Part shown: one piece after another, positions 1 through 12,164 of the stretch
Position numbering within the stretch: the stretch's first letter is position 1
Layout of the letters: each line of letters starts with the position of its first letter
Source of the DNA: Paracentrotus lividus
Taxonomy: Eukaryota > Echinodermata > Echinoidea > Camarodonta > Echinidae
DNA: 64,000 nt
NCBI GenBank assembly: GCA_940671915.1
Contig: CALNVZ010003435.1
Coordinates: forward strand, 8,524,298-8,588,297
Reading direction: 5' to 3'
Position numbers and translations under genes: made by a program
The notes under the pieces: generated by a model
What the model was told of the DNA's origin: nothing
Database searches by the model: none
Seen by the model: only the letters and a program-made list of their open reading frames with translations

Positions 1-5
1 AATAA

Positions 6-42
<37 letters not shown>

Positions 43-95
43 ATTTAAAAAAATTAAAAAAATTAAAAAAAAAAATAATAAAAAATTAACCTTCC
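1..95. repeat. (AAAT)n / A-rich low-complexity sequence
   Basis: The window opens in AAAT repeats that decay into A-rich sequence. The left boundary lies outside the window. No gene signal is seen. Confidence 0.9.
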
Positions 96-180
96 CCTAG
101 ACCATAGACCTATGGTTTCATAAACATAGATTCAATTTAACGGGCATTGTGCACTGTAAAATTTAAAATTTAAGATTTAG

Positions 181-425
181 AATATTTTAAATAACTAAAA
201 GTGTTGTTTAAGCTGGTCACTCTAACAACGTTGTTTAAATTTTGAACAACGTTGTTAAAATAAAAAAAAACTAACGTCAGAAAGAAAAAATGACGTTAGA
301 AATTTAATTTGAAGCCCGATTCTCAACAGTGGCTGTTTAAAATTTGAACAACGTTGTTTAAAATTTAAAACAAAGTTGTTAGAGTGACCGGTTTAAACAA
401 TACTTTTAGTTGTTTAAAATATTTT
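181..425. mobile_element. Foldback/MITE with ~70-bp inverted arms
   Basis: Two arms are imperfect reverse complements: the left arm contains CTGGTCACTCTAACAACG and the right arm contains GTTGTTAGAGTGACCGG. Each is flanked by matching CTAAAAGT and ACTTTTAG blocks and AATATTTTAAA-type ends. The centre holds a small second inverted repeat (CTAACGTCA / TGACGTTAG). There is no ORF of note, so this is a non-autonomous foldback of unassigned superfamily. Confidence 0.75.
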
Positions 426-1093
426 AAACAGCGTTTTTAGCGGCGGGGACAGGCAAACGTTATAACAAGAAAAATCTCCTTGAAGGTTTGGGAGAGCGTT
501 TAAGATTATTGCCTGGATCCCATAAAGTGAAAGCGGAGACAAGCACATTCAAGGGAATTCAAATCGGGGCAAAATTATGTTTCTGGAGTGGGAAACACAA
601 CAAAGATATCTATTATGCAAACTTTTAGAGCACCAGTGTATCTTGCCTTACCTACAACGAAGATCAATGATTTGTCTCCCTTGCTGTAATTGGTCAGTTC
701 AGCCTTCAGTAAACTGTTGTTGCTGTTTTTATTGTTGTTGTTGTCTTTGTTTTGAAGGTGCTTGTCATTCAATCATTTTAAATATTTAGGCCAGTTTTAT
801 TAAAAAATATTTAGGTCAGCTTTATGTTAGTTCTTGCGCGATTACTCTCTTGAATCAGGTCGTCATAAGAAATTTTATTCTAGAAAAAAATTACAACCAA
901 GCTGATTGAAATTTTCCGTTTTCTCTCAATGCATTTTGTTTGTATGCTTTTGAATTTTATTGTCATTATCCATTATGGGATATTATGGCAGATGTGTCAA
1001 CAATGTTGCTGTGCGTATTCCTGAAAGACTAATACTTATGATTGAAAATTCAACCAAAGTTTAAACCCCGGTTTCTGCAAAGCATATTCCTAA
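426..1093. other. Stretch without a recognised gene
   Basis: No splice-supported ORF is visible. The only local structure is a short GTT/CAA-rich patch near 715-750, which produces Asn/Lys-rich and Cys-rich chance frames on the two strands. Confidence 0.5.
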
Positions 1094-3036
1094 GGTTGCA
1101 AAATTGAAGATGCTAGTACTAGATGTTCGTATATTACATTTTGGCCAAATTGAGTTGTTTGTATTTTTCAACATGTTAGTATGTGTACTTTAACTTGTAA
1201 GTATTTAAAATCAATATTTTAATTACAAAGGGTCAAATTGGCACCCCACTGTTTTCACACAAAGCAACTTTTTAGTACTAGATGTTCCTATGTGCAGTCA
1301 TCTAGAACTAGAAGTACCTATGTGACATGACCAGCCAATCAAAACACGCATAGCAAGTCACATGATCTGTTCAATGCACACAGAAATGCATACGCAGTGT
1401 GTAGTGCCTAGAGACAGCAAAATTAGATGCTTTTTGAACAACATGGAGGGTGCAGAAGATATTTTGGAGCCAAATAATTCTTTTGAAAATTTGCCAAAAG
1501 TGACCAGCACAGTGATGAAATATGTGTCATCTTTTTAAAAAAACTTAATGTAGACCTTTTAAATCTGAAAAATCATCAGCAAAATCATGGCTTATATGAC
1601 TATAAGGCACAGGATGACCAAAAATGCATCATGATCAAGATGGTGATGATGAACTGCCAGTCCACTGATGATATTTTTTCTGTTAATAGGCCTATCCATG
1701 TGAAGATAATAAAACTACCATTTTACCATAAATATCTAAATACAAAGTTGTTTTCATTATGATATTGACTTTTCAGTACTAGAAGATCCTATGTGCACTG
1801 TTATAGAGCTAAAAGTTCCTATGTGCAGTTAATTGATTATTGATTATAGAAAATCAATAAGTATCATATTCCTGGATTATGCATCAAAACTTTCCTATAC
1901 ATGACACATATCAATTCTACTCCACGTGAAATGTAAATCTAACGTATGACATTAAATCTTAACATAGAGACGCGTCCATTATTTGAGGAGGGGAAACGCA
2001 ACATTACATTCAGAGTTTAGTGGAAATACATGCAGCTCAGCGGCGCAGAATGTCAACAAAACCCGCGCTAACGGCGGGAAGCGACCGATTGACAACTGCA
2101 TGCAATTATTACTTAGCGTACAAAAAAAAACTTCCCTGTCGGTAAAATGGTATTATCAGTCGATCCGTTCGAGGAAATTAGTCATGGATATGAAATAAAT
2201 AATTGAACTTTTATCATAGTTTTCGTAGGTAGATGCTTCAGACCAGATTGGGGAAAGAGACATTATGGCCAGCCTATAACACCATTGCTAAAGTTGTAAT
2301 CAGAATCTTTATTTCACATAGATTGATGTTCCTAACGATTATTGATATAAATAGTGATCTTGTCACATCTTGCGAAGACGCCGTCCACATGCGATATGCA
2401 TGTGATATGCGGAAATATTGACCCATCGAGTAAAGATTTGTTTGTGATAATGTTCAAAGTGACAGGACTTTTTTTTAACCAATCGAAATGAAAGTACCAT
2501 ATTTGGAAAACTGAGAATTCAAGCTTTTAAAAACTGCTTGATCATTAAGCTGTAATATAATTATGCGTAATCAAGGAAGATGATTATGCAGCGTATGAGC
2601 TATTTTGATAGCAAAATTGGCCATATTGTACAGGAATTTGCTCTTACTAGGATTTCGAATTGACACAAGTGACAGGACTTTTTTTTCCCTTTGCAATAAT
2701 TTATTCCTATTTTTGAAAATTCAGACTCTTAGCGTACTTATTCAAGTTGATCATTTCTTTGAAAAGGTAGTTGCTCGCCATAATCAAGAAAACAAAGTGA
2801 ACAAACTGTGCAAAATACAAAAAGTCTATGGCCGCGTTCGCTTTGCGTAGAGTGATAGCGCCCTCTTCCTCTTAAGTTTACAACTAGAATTGATATGCAA
2901 TGTCAATCTGAAAGTTTGACATCTATATGTTATGAAACATGATTTGTGGACATATTCAAAATTTTTAAACTTCTGTTTCTCAAAACTGATTTGATGTAAC
3001 ATAGGAACATCTAGTACTAGCATCTTCAATTGCACC
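1094..3036. mobile_element. 1.9-kb non-autonomous element with ~40-bp TIRs and repeated terminal motif
   Basis: The left end (1094-1139) and right end (2994-3036) are near reverse complements sharing ATTGAAGATGCTAGTACTAG and the following GATGTTC. Copies of the TAGTACTAGATGTTCCTATG word recur inside as two pairs: 1273-1297 with 1302-1326, and 1774-1798 with 1804-1828. The interior has a CpG-richer patch near 2035-2095 but no transposase-like ORF. I could not settle the target-site duplication, so the superfamily is unassigned. Confidence 0.75.
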
Positions 3037-3479
3037 AAACAAACCAAAGACAAGTAGGCCTACGGGTGCTTCGCCCCAATCTGCAACCAATAGTGAACCT
3101 CAATATTATTCACAAATGTTCATATGCTAATACTCACTAATCACGGGGCTCTTGATTGAGGTTTTAACTTGGTTTTATGTTTTATGACCATATATTACAC
3201 CTTTTTTAGATGAAAAATGGAATATTGAATATATTATATGTCACTTTGTCTAAAGACTGACCAGCGAGAAAATAATACAACACACACACCGTTCTCATTT
3301 TGATAGGTATTGTCGATGTAGTCATTGTATTTTTCCCGAGCTGTAAGCATTTTGTAATTTTGCTTGTCACCCGGTATACAGACAGCAAACAACAATACTT
3401 CAAAGAAATTTCTACTTCTAAAATTGTAAGTTGATAAAGACAGGCTATGGAAAGTTGCAAGTATTATAAGGGCTCCATT

Positions 3480-3691
3480 TCAATTTCATCTTCTGCGCTA
3501 CCGTACTACGTCCTTGCTCGCTGCCGTGTGTGATGAATATGCAAATTACTCCAGGGATTACTAGAGGTCAATCTCAGGGCATGTCATCTGTGAAGTCTGG
3601 GAAACTCGACGAACGACGTCTGACAGAAATGAAGCCCTCAGATCAAGCCCCAAAACGAGCGGAAATTCGGTCTTGACAACACTGGAAATGA
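3480..3691 (+). promoter_or_regulatory. Candidate upstream non-coding exon/promoter region
   Basis: This CpG-containing, relatively unique stretch ends at a near-ideal 5' splice site, GTGAGTAT at 3692. The coding gene at 19.2 kb starts directly after a 3' splice site, so at least one 5' UTR exon must lie upstream on the + strand; this is the best-looking donor I noticed in the CpG-rich part of the upstream DNA. No TATA box was identified. The link to the ATXN1 gene is conjecture and would imply a ~15-kb leader intron. Confidence 0.25.
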
Positions 3692-5334
3692 GTGAGTATA
3701 GGAGAAGAACTAACCAAAGGTGCATGATATCAGTTTAATTCGCAGATTTTGGTTCGTATTTTTCCCTGTGCAGAGAATTCAGTTCGCTTTCCAAGGTTGA
3801 TTTACGTTTGTATACTCGCCAGCAGTACGTTTTGTGTGTAGTCAATGAACGATTGTGGTAGGGTTTTACTACGACGGTGGAATAATGCTGCGCTATTCTG
3901 AATGGACTGTGTGCAGGGGAGTAGAAAAACGAAACCAAAGGACATGTTCTTTTATTTTTTATTTTGACTAGTTCCTACAGTTGCAAACACACATGCAGGT
4001 TGCACTTGGTATTAACTGGCTGTCTCAGTCTGTATTGTCAAAGAAGTTAAGTAGATCCTTGTCCATATTGATAATGTTTTGCAGTTGAAATGTTACCCAT
4101 GTTCACTTGAAAATAAGGCGCCTGCCTCCAGCTAGGGGTGGGGTGTGTCAGCTACAAATTCTTCTTAATAATGATATGCACAATATAACAATATGTTTGT
4201 CCTGATGAGTTGTAGCAAAATAAGTGTAGACCTCTACAAAATCCAATTGAATCAAATTTACTGACTTCCAAGTTCAACTTTTAAATGTCCATGAAGTTGA
4301 GCAACTTCTTTAGTAATAATAATAATGATAACATCATTTTATTTACCCAGGGTAGTCGCTTCAGTTCTAAGCAACTGTTATACTAGCGGGCCCTACTTAA
4401 CATGATCATGATGAAATGTTATTATTCGTTTGAGTCATTATTTTATATTTCAAGTTGGGCATAAATAGGGAGCCAAAATAAGTTCATGAAATTGTATCCC
4501 ATCATATGTAAGGGCCTATTTACTTTCCATGAAACAAAATAAATTATCTATATTCTTTATTTATAGGTTTACTGTATCACATTTACAGGTCATTTGGCAA
4601 GTGATTATGCATTGTACATGTACATGTTGATCCCAGGATCAATATGAAAGATATACAATAAAAAAAAAAAAAAAAATTTTGGACTTGGATAGACCCTAAG
4701 GGGATACTTTACGAAAATCCACCAAGGTTTGAATACACAATGAAAGAAAACAATATTGGATCTTTGTACTTTATCAGCAATTTTTTCCCCCTTATGCCTT
4801 TTTGAACAGAAAAACATAATGCTCAATGCATGTTCCGTAGTAGGGTTGACATGTAGTGAAGCTAATATATATATTATATAAACTGAAGAAAGAAAAAAAT
4901 GTTAAGGTAGCATGTAGTACAAGAGTACATTTGAGACTTGTGATAATTCCACTAACAAAACTATTAGTACATGTATATGTGGTGCTGTGCCAATGACAGC
5001 CATAGCCAACCACAAAGATAACATGGGCAGGAAGTGCGCCATGATAACTGGCAAAGAAATATGAAGGGGAAAAATTAGTTAGGATGATCCAATATCTGAG
5101 TCTGACTTTGTTATTATTTGTTTGAGGTTTTTCCAACCTAGCAAGTGTGAATTTCTGCAATGTGCACAATTAGGTGAATGGTAACAAATGGAGATTATAT
5201 AACTGTACATACGTACATGTATGCTTCCATAATTTTGAATGTGCATCTCTTTATGCCCACGGATTATTAAGGAAATGTCACTTCTACGTGGTCTTTCATG
5301 TTTAATAATGCCGTCTTTATTGCCATGCATGTTA
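3692..5334. other. Non-coding stretch, no gene recognised
   Basis: The sequence is AT-rich, with a short A tract near 4660-4675. The 125-codon minus-strand frame at 4792-5169 has no recognisable domain, is Cys/Tyr/Phe-rich and shows no splice support. I treat the stretch as intergenic or as leader-intron DNA. Confidence 0.5.
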
Positions 5335-5745
5335 TATCCACTGGGTCAAATAGCAGATGGTCAAATTCTCTAATTGTCTAATACTACCATTTTGTCTAAT
5401 ACTTACTTGGTCTAATTCTCACGTGGTCGAATAATCACTTGGTCTAATTGCCGATTCATCTAATAACCAAATTGCCTAATAGCATTTTCATCTAAATTCC
5501 CAAATGAATATTTGGTCTATTACCAGATTGTTACTGGAATTGACCAAGTAGTGTTAGACCAAGTGGACATTGGACGAAATAGACATAGCGAAATTGGAAT
5601 CAGACAAAGTGGTAAATAGGCGAGGTGGCAATTAGACTATTTTTAGACTGACTGGTTGTAGATAAGGTGGAATTAGACCATGTGTGATGAGCCCAAACAG
5701 ACTTTGATAGTCAAAGTGGGTTTAGACCAATTGGCAACTTTATAT
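5335..5745. mobile_element. Foldback built of ~19-bp repeats
   Basis: The left half is a degenerate tandem of TTGGTCTAATTNYC-type units (for example around 5408, 5441 and 5511). The right half carries the complementary TTAGACCAAGTGG-type units (around 5554 and 5723). The two halves form a long imperfect hairpin. Foldback elements with arms made of short direct repeats (TU elements) are known from sea urchins; membership of that family is inference. Confidence 0.7.
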
Positions 5746-7680
5746 TGCGCAATCACCATGTAATTCTAGTACCTCCAAATACAATAGATAGTCGTAAGAA
5801 GTATGTGTTCTTGGTCTAGGCTCCTTTTTCCTTCAAATGTACATGGGATTATGTGCGGGCTTGATGACAATTTGTTTTAGTTAGAATCATTTTACAACAT
5901 TAATTATTAGGTTGGACAAACCAAAATTGTGTCCAACCTATGTACATGTATATTTAACAACAAAAAAAATCTGCATTCTGACTTGTTACAGGTACTGGGG
6001 CAGTTTATAGTTCTGCATAAATTTGTTGTTACATTCTGAAAACGACCTATTTAGCAGAGCTCTACATTGACTTGTACAATGTTGATTTTTTTTTCTTTGT
6101 TTCTATTCAATATTCCTGCCTGAGAATTCGTCCGTTTTTAAAAGATCTTATGCAAAAGTTTGAAAATAGATTGAAGTTGTAAAAATGGAAAGTACAATAA
6201 TTATAGTGTCTTAGGCGTATTAAGTATTAATTATTTTCTTAGTCTTATTGACGTCCATGTGGCTGATAGATTTGATAAACTTTTTAAGTGTTTACGTGTA
6301 ACTATTCTGTTCATGATATGATGCACCACGCTGTACACCGGTGTACCTTGTTGTGCAGCGCCCTCGCTTGTCCATTAGTGTACAGTTATACTGTGTTTTC
6401 ATGTGGAGTATTATTTTCATGGTGGTGTGATCAGTGCGACGATGATCACAACCTGTTTTCCTTCTTTAATACTTTCTAATGACAATAATAGAACAAATTT
6501 TAATTATTATAGTAACTACTCAATAATTATAATTTTGGACAGTTTGGTAACCCAGGGTACAGCGCTAAAAATTAAATAAATAATTCAACAAAATGGCGAA
6601 TTTTTAGTTGGTACCCCAGGGTACCATAAACTGCATGATATGTTGCCCAGATCACATTTTGTTGGACAATTAGGTTGGGATTACAGAAAGTAATTTATTA
6701 TTCCTGCTTATTGTAGTGGCCTTTATGTAAAGAGGAAGGATCTATCATTTTCATTATTGCTTTTTTTTAATGAACGCTATACTATAGACCCACTGTATAA
6801 ATGTTTCTTCTGACTGCATATATATTGGATAATAATCTCAGTTTTGTACTTATTACACATGGATTCTCACTCACAGTGAGAATACCTCTTCAGCCACTCT
6901 CCGTTTTCTAGCTGTTTTCCCTCTCTTTTCCCGCTCTTTTTGTAGAAGTTTGGCCGAATAGTGTGGATGAATAGACTTGCCGTTTTGTTGCTGATAAGTC
7001 TCCTTTTTATCTTTTTTTTAATCGCCATTTTGTAGCCCTTTTGAAAATGCTGAATTTTGTTGATCAAGATTTTCCTATAGGAATTTGTACACAAAACGGC
7101 TAGAAAATGTTGAATTTTGTCATTCCTGCACAGCATGCTTACTGTCACTGTAATTTTGCTGAATATTTTTTTTTGTTTTTTTTGTTGGGGGGGGGGGGGG
7201 GGGGGGGGACATTTTTAGTTTTTGAAATTTTATTTAAAATCTTAAACAATGAGCTGCATTATTCAGCTTCTACATGTACATGTGTACATGTAAATGTGTA
7301 CATTGTAGGTCAATTTTAAATTCTATAGACATATCTTTAATTTTCATATTCTTTTCAGAACTGCAAAATATATAGGAATATTATGAGTACTTTTATCCAT
7401 CAAGGATAATGCACTGCTAAAGAAACAAAGCATTAAACATAATTTTCCAGAAATTTTGTTACATGAAGGACATTTTCAAAATCATATTCATACTTTATTG
7501 CATCATGCAGTATCTGTTTTGAACATCAATGGTAATGCTGTTGATATTTCTCTGCAATATAGCCCTACATGTATGAACCATCAGTTTGCTCTTCACTCTA
7601 TTATTGCAAAAGGATATCCTGACGTGGAAGGATCTTTGGATCATGAATGTTGATGTGAGTTTGAAGGAAGAACATTTAAA
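5746..7680. other. Non-coding stretch with small duplications
   Basis: No gene is recognised. A GGTAMCCCAGGGTAC word occurs twice about 60 bp apart (around 6545 and 6610). A G tract lies near 7187-7209. A short duplicated AAAATGYTGAATTTTGT word lies near 7046 and 7105. Confidence 0.5.
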
Positions 7681-9880
7681 GGTAATGCACTCGTCAAAAG
7701 GTCAAGGGGGTTCCGAGGAGGGCAAAAATGGGAGAAAAGATGTAAGAGTTAAAGAAAAAAAAACAACATCGAGATGGAAACGGCAAGAAATTAAAAATAT
7801 GTTTTTAAAAAAATGATGGTACCGTGTACAATGTAAAGGTAATAAAAATGAATTCATAAGCTAAAATTAGATTCTATGTAGCCTACATGTAGAGTAAGTT
7901 GATGAGAAAAAGGGGTGTGATATGGGGAAAATAATATGAGAAAGAAGGAGTAGGAGAACTTAATGAATGAATCCTTTGAATTAATCTTTAGTTGGACTAA
8001 TGGAGGAGCATTTAACCTGTTGGGGACGAGCTGCTTGGACTGTAACACACAATTCCCATAGACTTTTGGCTCAGTCCTCAATGGGTTAAAGGTAATGCTC
8101 TAGTGAAAGGGTCAGGATGATCTAAAAGTAGGAGGGGAAAATGGAGAAAAGGTAGAAATAGAGTCAGATGGGGATAGAGAAGAAGACTAAAATCACAAAA
8201 AAATGATGTTGCCTTGAAGAAAATATGAAAATAACACAAAGACTTTTAAAAAGATGTATGTAGAAGAAGTTAAGGAAGAACAAATGGAGGAAAAAGCTCA
8301 GAAAAATAGAAAGAATAGAATAAAAAGAAGGAAAAGGTGAAATTAAGTTGTCAGTTTGATTGAGGTTAAAGGACTCATCCGGGCTGGAGTTTGCTTTATA
8401 AGAAAAATAAAGTAAAATCGAAAAAGCACAACACTGAAAATTTCATCAAAATCGGATAAGAAATAGCAAAGTTATGAATTTTCTTAGGTTTTGATTGTTT
8501 TAGGAAACAGTTCTTCAAATTGGCAAACTGATGATGTCTCAGTCCCCCTACTTTCTTTGTTTTTTCATTGTATGAAATACCAATTATCAAGATTTGCTGC
8601 CCCAAGGACATAAAAATACGGATTAATCCTTGTGGAATGTTCAAGATCACAAGTGCTTTTATTTATTTCAGTATGAGGGATAGATTTTCTGTATATGCAA
8701 TATATTAAAAAAATGAGATAAATAGGATTTCATATAATAAAATACACAAGAAGTAGGGGGACTGTGACATCATCAGTTTGCTCATTTGAATATTCAAATA
8801 TTCAAATGAGACAATGAGACAATTGCCAAGAACTGTTTTACAAAAAAAAATGACGACCTAAAAAATGCATAACTTTGTTATTTTTCATCCGATTTTGATG
8901 AAATTTTCTGTGTTGTGCTTGATGAATTTTACTTAATTTTACAAAACTTTTTCATTTCAGCCCGGACTCCTCCTTTAAATGCAGGAAGAAGTTAAAAGTG
9001 AGGAGAAGAAGAATAAGGAGGAGGAGGAGGATGAGAAGGGGAAGGAGGGGGAGAGGGAAAGTTAGAATGTATAGACTGAAAAGGAAAAAAAAAAAAAGAA
9101 TGATGAGCATGCGAGTGATACATTCTTTTTCTAAGAATTAATAAAGAAGAAATATAAGTAGCAAGAAGAAGAATGTGAAATGAATTAACGTGCATGCAAG
9201 GCCAAAAGAAAAGAAGAAAGAAAAGTTGGATGGAGGAAGAAGAGGATAATATGAAAAGGGAAGGATAAAAAGAAGAAAAATTAGATGAAAAAATGATGGC
9301 ATAATGAAGAAGTGATGGAGATATCAGAATACTTTTTTGAAAAAGCAGAACAAGTTGATGAGAAAAAGATAATTTAAAGAAAGAAAAAGGGGAGAAGCAA
9401 TAGAAGAATAACGGGGTTGTAAATAAGGTAGAAGAGGAAAAGTTTAAGTCTATTTATCTTTGCATTAAAAAGAAGGCAAAATGTAATGCCTACATCAAAA
9501 GTCAATGGGTTTTCAATGAATGATGGCAAAATCGAGAGGGAGAAAAAGAAGAGGAAAGGGACAAAGAAAGCAGGAATAAATCAAGATGAGAAATTGGGTG
9601 CGAATATTGGAATGCAAAGAGAAAAATAGAATTAGAAGGGGGGAAAATTGACCCCCCCCCCCCCAAAAAAAAAAAAAAAAAAAGGAATAATGAATTATGA
9701 TGATGTAGGAGGGGAGGAGTAAGGGGAGGAGGAGGATAATGAATGTTGGTTTAGATGAAGGATTTCAACTTGGAACATCATGAAATGCACTCAGAAAAGG
9801 TCAAATAAATCCTGAGGAAGGATACAAACAATTGAGAAGAGGGAAGAAGGATGTGGAAGAAGAAGTTCAGGGAATAATTT
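7680..9880. repeat. Purine-rich strand-asymmetric degenerate repeat tract
   Basis: The + strand is dominated by A and G (AAG, GAGG and GGA runs), except where a MITE interrupts at 8370-8974. Diverged units starting with an AAAGGTAATGCNCT-like word followed by GGTCA recur near 7678, 8089, 9480 and 9780, suggesting an old irregular tandem repeat. A poly(C)-poly(A) junction lies near 9652-9682. A polypurine tract of this length could form triplex DNA. No gene is seen. Confidence 0.65.
8370..8974. mobile_element. 605-bp MITE flanked by TTAA
   Basis: The ends AGGACTCATCCGGGCTG and the reverse complement of CAGCCCGGACTCCTCCT form terminal inverted repeats. They continue into long imperfect arms: AAAATTTCATCAAAATCGG on the left and CCGATTTTGATGAAATTTT on the right, then matching blocks around the GATGATGTCTCAGTCCCCCTAC region. 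TTAA sits exactly outside both ends (8366-8369 and 8975-8978), the target duplication of the piggyBac superfamily. It has no transposase ORF and interrupts the purine-rich tract. Confidence 0.8.
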
Positions 9881-10923
9881 AGAAAAGTAAATTATTTTTA
9901 TATTTTCTGCTTTCCCTTAAACTAAAGATAATTCATACTGTGTGCTAGTATTCTGTTCTGTGGTATTATACATGAACATCTACATGTATAGTGTATCCAG
10001 GAATTCAGATTTCTATCTGTTGTTGTTAATTAATTATTTACCTTGTTGTTTTTAATTAATAATTTACCTTATGAAACCACAGAGACATTTCACCGAGTGT
10101 GTAACAGCTCTTGTTTGTCGAGGACATCTACCTGTAGTTAAATTAGCAAGTCAAAATATTCATTTTTTATTTATTCATTATTTTACATGATCTTAGCTTT
10201 TTTTCTGACAACTTGTTTATATTTTTATGATTCAATAAATCATAAAAATGATAATTAAAAAAATAGAAGAGATAGCTGTGTTACATCCATATACACTAAG
10301 AAGGGGAAGGAAAGAGAAGAAGAAAAGACAGATAATTTCAGGGAGAATGGGGTGACAAGGAGTAAGGAGTGAATTTGAAGATAAATAAAAAAATAAATAA
10401 ATTTTAAAAAATCAAAAAAAATCATTAGCCTGAAAATTAGAATAATTTCTCTTTCTCCTCATATTTTTTTAGCCCCATTATTAAATAATTGATTTGACAT
10501 AATTTTAGGTAAAACTTCTGCTTTCTTATTGTGACTCAAACTAACCATCGCCGACTTGTTTTTAGAAATGCTTCTGGAAGCTTTTGAAAAGTAATGAGGA
10601 ATAACCTGAACAAAACATATAAAGTCATCTTTTTTCATTAAATCATTACATTTTGATAGTATTTAATATTCTAAGCATGAACCTTTGTTTGATTGTGTAA
10701 TACATTTTGTGCATTATAAGTTTATTGATTGATGATTCATATGGAGCATGTGTTAAGGCAATTTGTAAAGCCTTTACTCATATGGGATTGTCTGTTTTGT
10801 ATAGTCTACATGTATTATTCAAATCAAATTTGCTTCTCCGTTACTCTTGTATTTATACTTAAAATTGTTTTTCTTATGCATGTCGTTATTTAATATATAT
10901 ACTCATTTTTGTCACGTGCCCTA
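9881..10923. other. Non-coding stretch, no gene recognised
   Basis: AT-rich single-copy-looking DNA with a small duplicated TTAATTAATWATTTACCTT word near 10027-10070. No coding or RNA gene signal was seen. Confidence 0.5.
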
Positions 10924-10925
10924 TA

Positions 10926-11389
10926 CAGTCTGTGTCAAAAAAATGGTACAGTCGGGGAAAAAATTATTTAGGTGTGAAATCTTTTAATATAACATGTGTT
11001 TGTGGTATCAAATTAAAGCCAATAGATTTTTCTTGCTGATGCGCTTTGTCCTGTTTAATTTGCTTGAGTAAAACAAAAGTTATGCTAAGTTTTGTGCGAC
11101 AAGAAACAAATCAAAATTACGCACGTCTATTGTTCTGGAGCGCCGAATTCACGGTCATTATGCGAAATCATACACAAAGGCATGGGACGGCGTGCGAAAA
11201 ATGGATTTTTCTTGATTGTAGAAAATTAGTCATATCTCAAAAAATACTGCACCAAATGTGATGAAAAAAATGCAGAAGAAAGTCTGATTTTCCTGCTTTA
11301 TGAAAATACCAAACAATACTAGGTTGTTATTAATCTTCATACTATAAAAAAATGTTTTCCAACTGTATCATTTTATTTGACACAGACTG
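10926..11389. mobile_element. 464-bp TA-flanked MITE (Tc1/mariner-like ends)
   Basis: The left end CAGTCTGTGTCAAAAAAATG and right end TTTGACACAGACTG are inverted repeats. Both ends abut a TA dinucleotide (10924-10925 and 11390-11391), the target duplication typical of Tc1/mariner-type transposition. The interior contains a 71-codon open frame (11046-11261) in which I see no transposase motif. It is probably a non-autonomous deletion derivative. Confidence 0.8.
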
Positions 11390-12096
11390 TACATGTACTC
11401 TCCTTTGGGGCATGAATGGTTTAAGAACCTCAAAATTATTAAGTAAAAATCCTTACTGAGATCGGGCTACAATGTACATTGTATCAATTTCATGGTTCGT
11501 TAAAACAATGTTCCCATTACAGATTGTCTGTTTTAAATTTTTTTTTAACATGTTGGATTTTTTTGTGGTTATTTAGTATTCAAATTTATGGTATTTTTCA
11601 GTTTGATTTTGAATGAAATTCCTGATGGCCTGTCATAACATTGAGACCATTTTTGGAGGGGAGAGGGGGGGGGGGCAGCTTTTATTTATTATGCCATTTT
11701 ATGTTCACACCATAATTGTTTCCTTAAAAAGAAATAAATATATCAGTGATAAGTTTCATGAGTGCTTCTCTATTTCAAATAGATTCAGGTTTGAGAAAAC
11801 GGGGAAAACACCTCATTATAATACAATCAAAATGATTTAGACCATTTTGAATCTATAAATTTCATTAATGCACATACATGTATTCTAGATACTTGTGTTT
11901 CATGTTCAACTTCTGTCATTTAAAGAAAAAACTATATGAAAAAATATAAACACAAATCAAACCATTCATCTTCTTTATTGAAAATAGAGAGAATGCAATA
12001 AAGAATTAAAATTTATTTAATTAAATTTTCACGAAATTCTAGATACTTGTGTTTCTTGCTCAACTTCTGCCATAAAATATAAATGCTGATAAAACC

Positions 12097-12100
<4 letters not shown>
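11390..12100. other. Non-coding stretch
   Basis: No gene is recognised. An ATTCTAGATACTTGTGTTTC phrase followed by a CTCAACTTCTG-like phrase occurs twice (near 11881 and 12037), a small diverged direct duplication. Confidence 0.45.

Positions 12101-12162
<62 letters not shown>
12101..12162. repeat. (CT)n microsatellite
   Basis: About 31 uninterrupted CT units. Nothing else is implied. Confidence 0.97.

Positions 12163-12164
<2 letters not shown>

Noticed and set aside
4792..5169. 125-codon minus-strand frame as a gene
   Set aside because: AT-rich composition-driven residues, no homologous domain recognised and no splice support.
10926..11389. Transposase gene in the TA-flanked element
   Set aside because: The 71-codon frame lacks any visible DDE-type or helix-turn-helix pattern and is too short.
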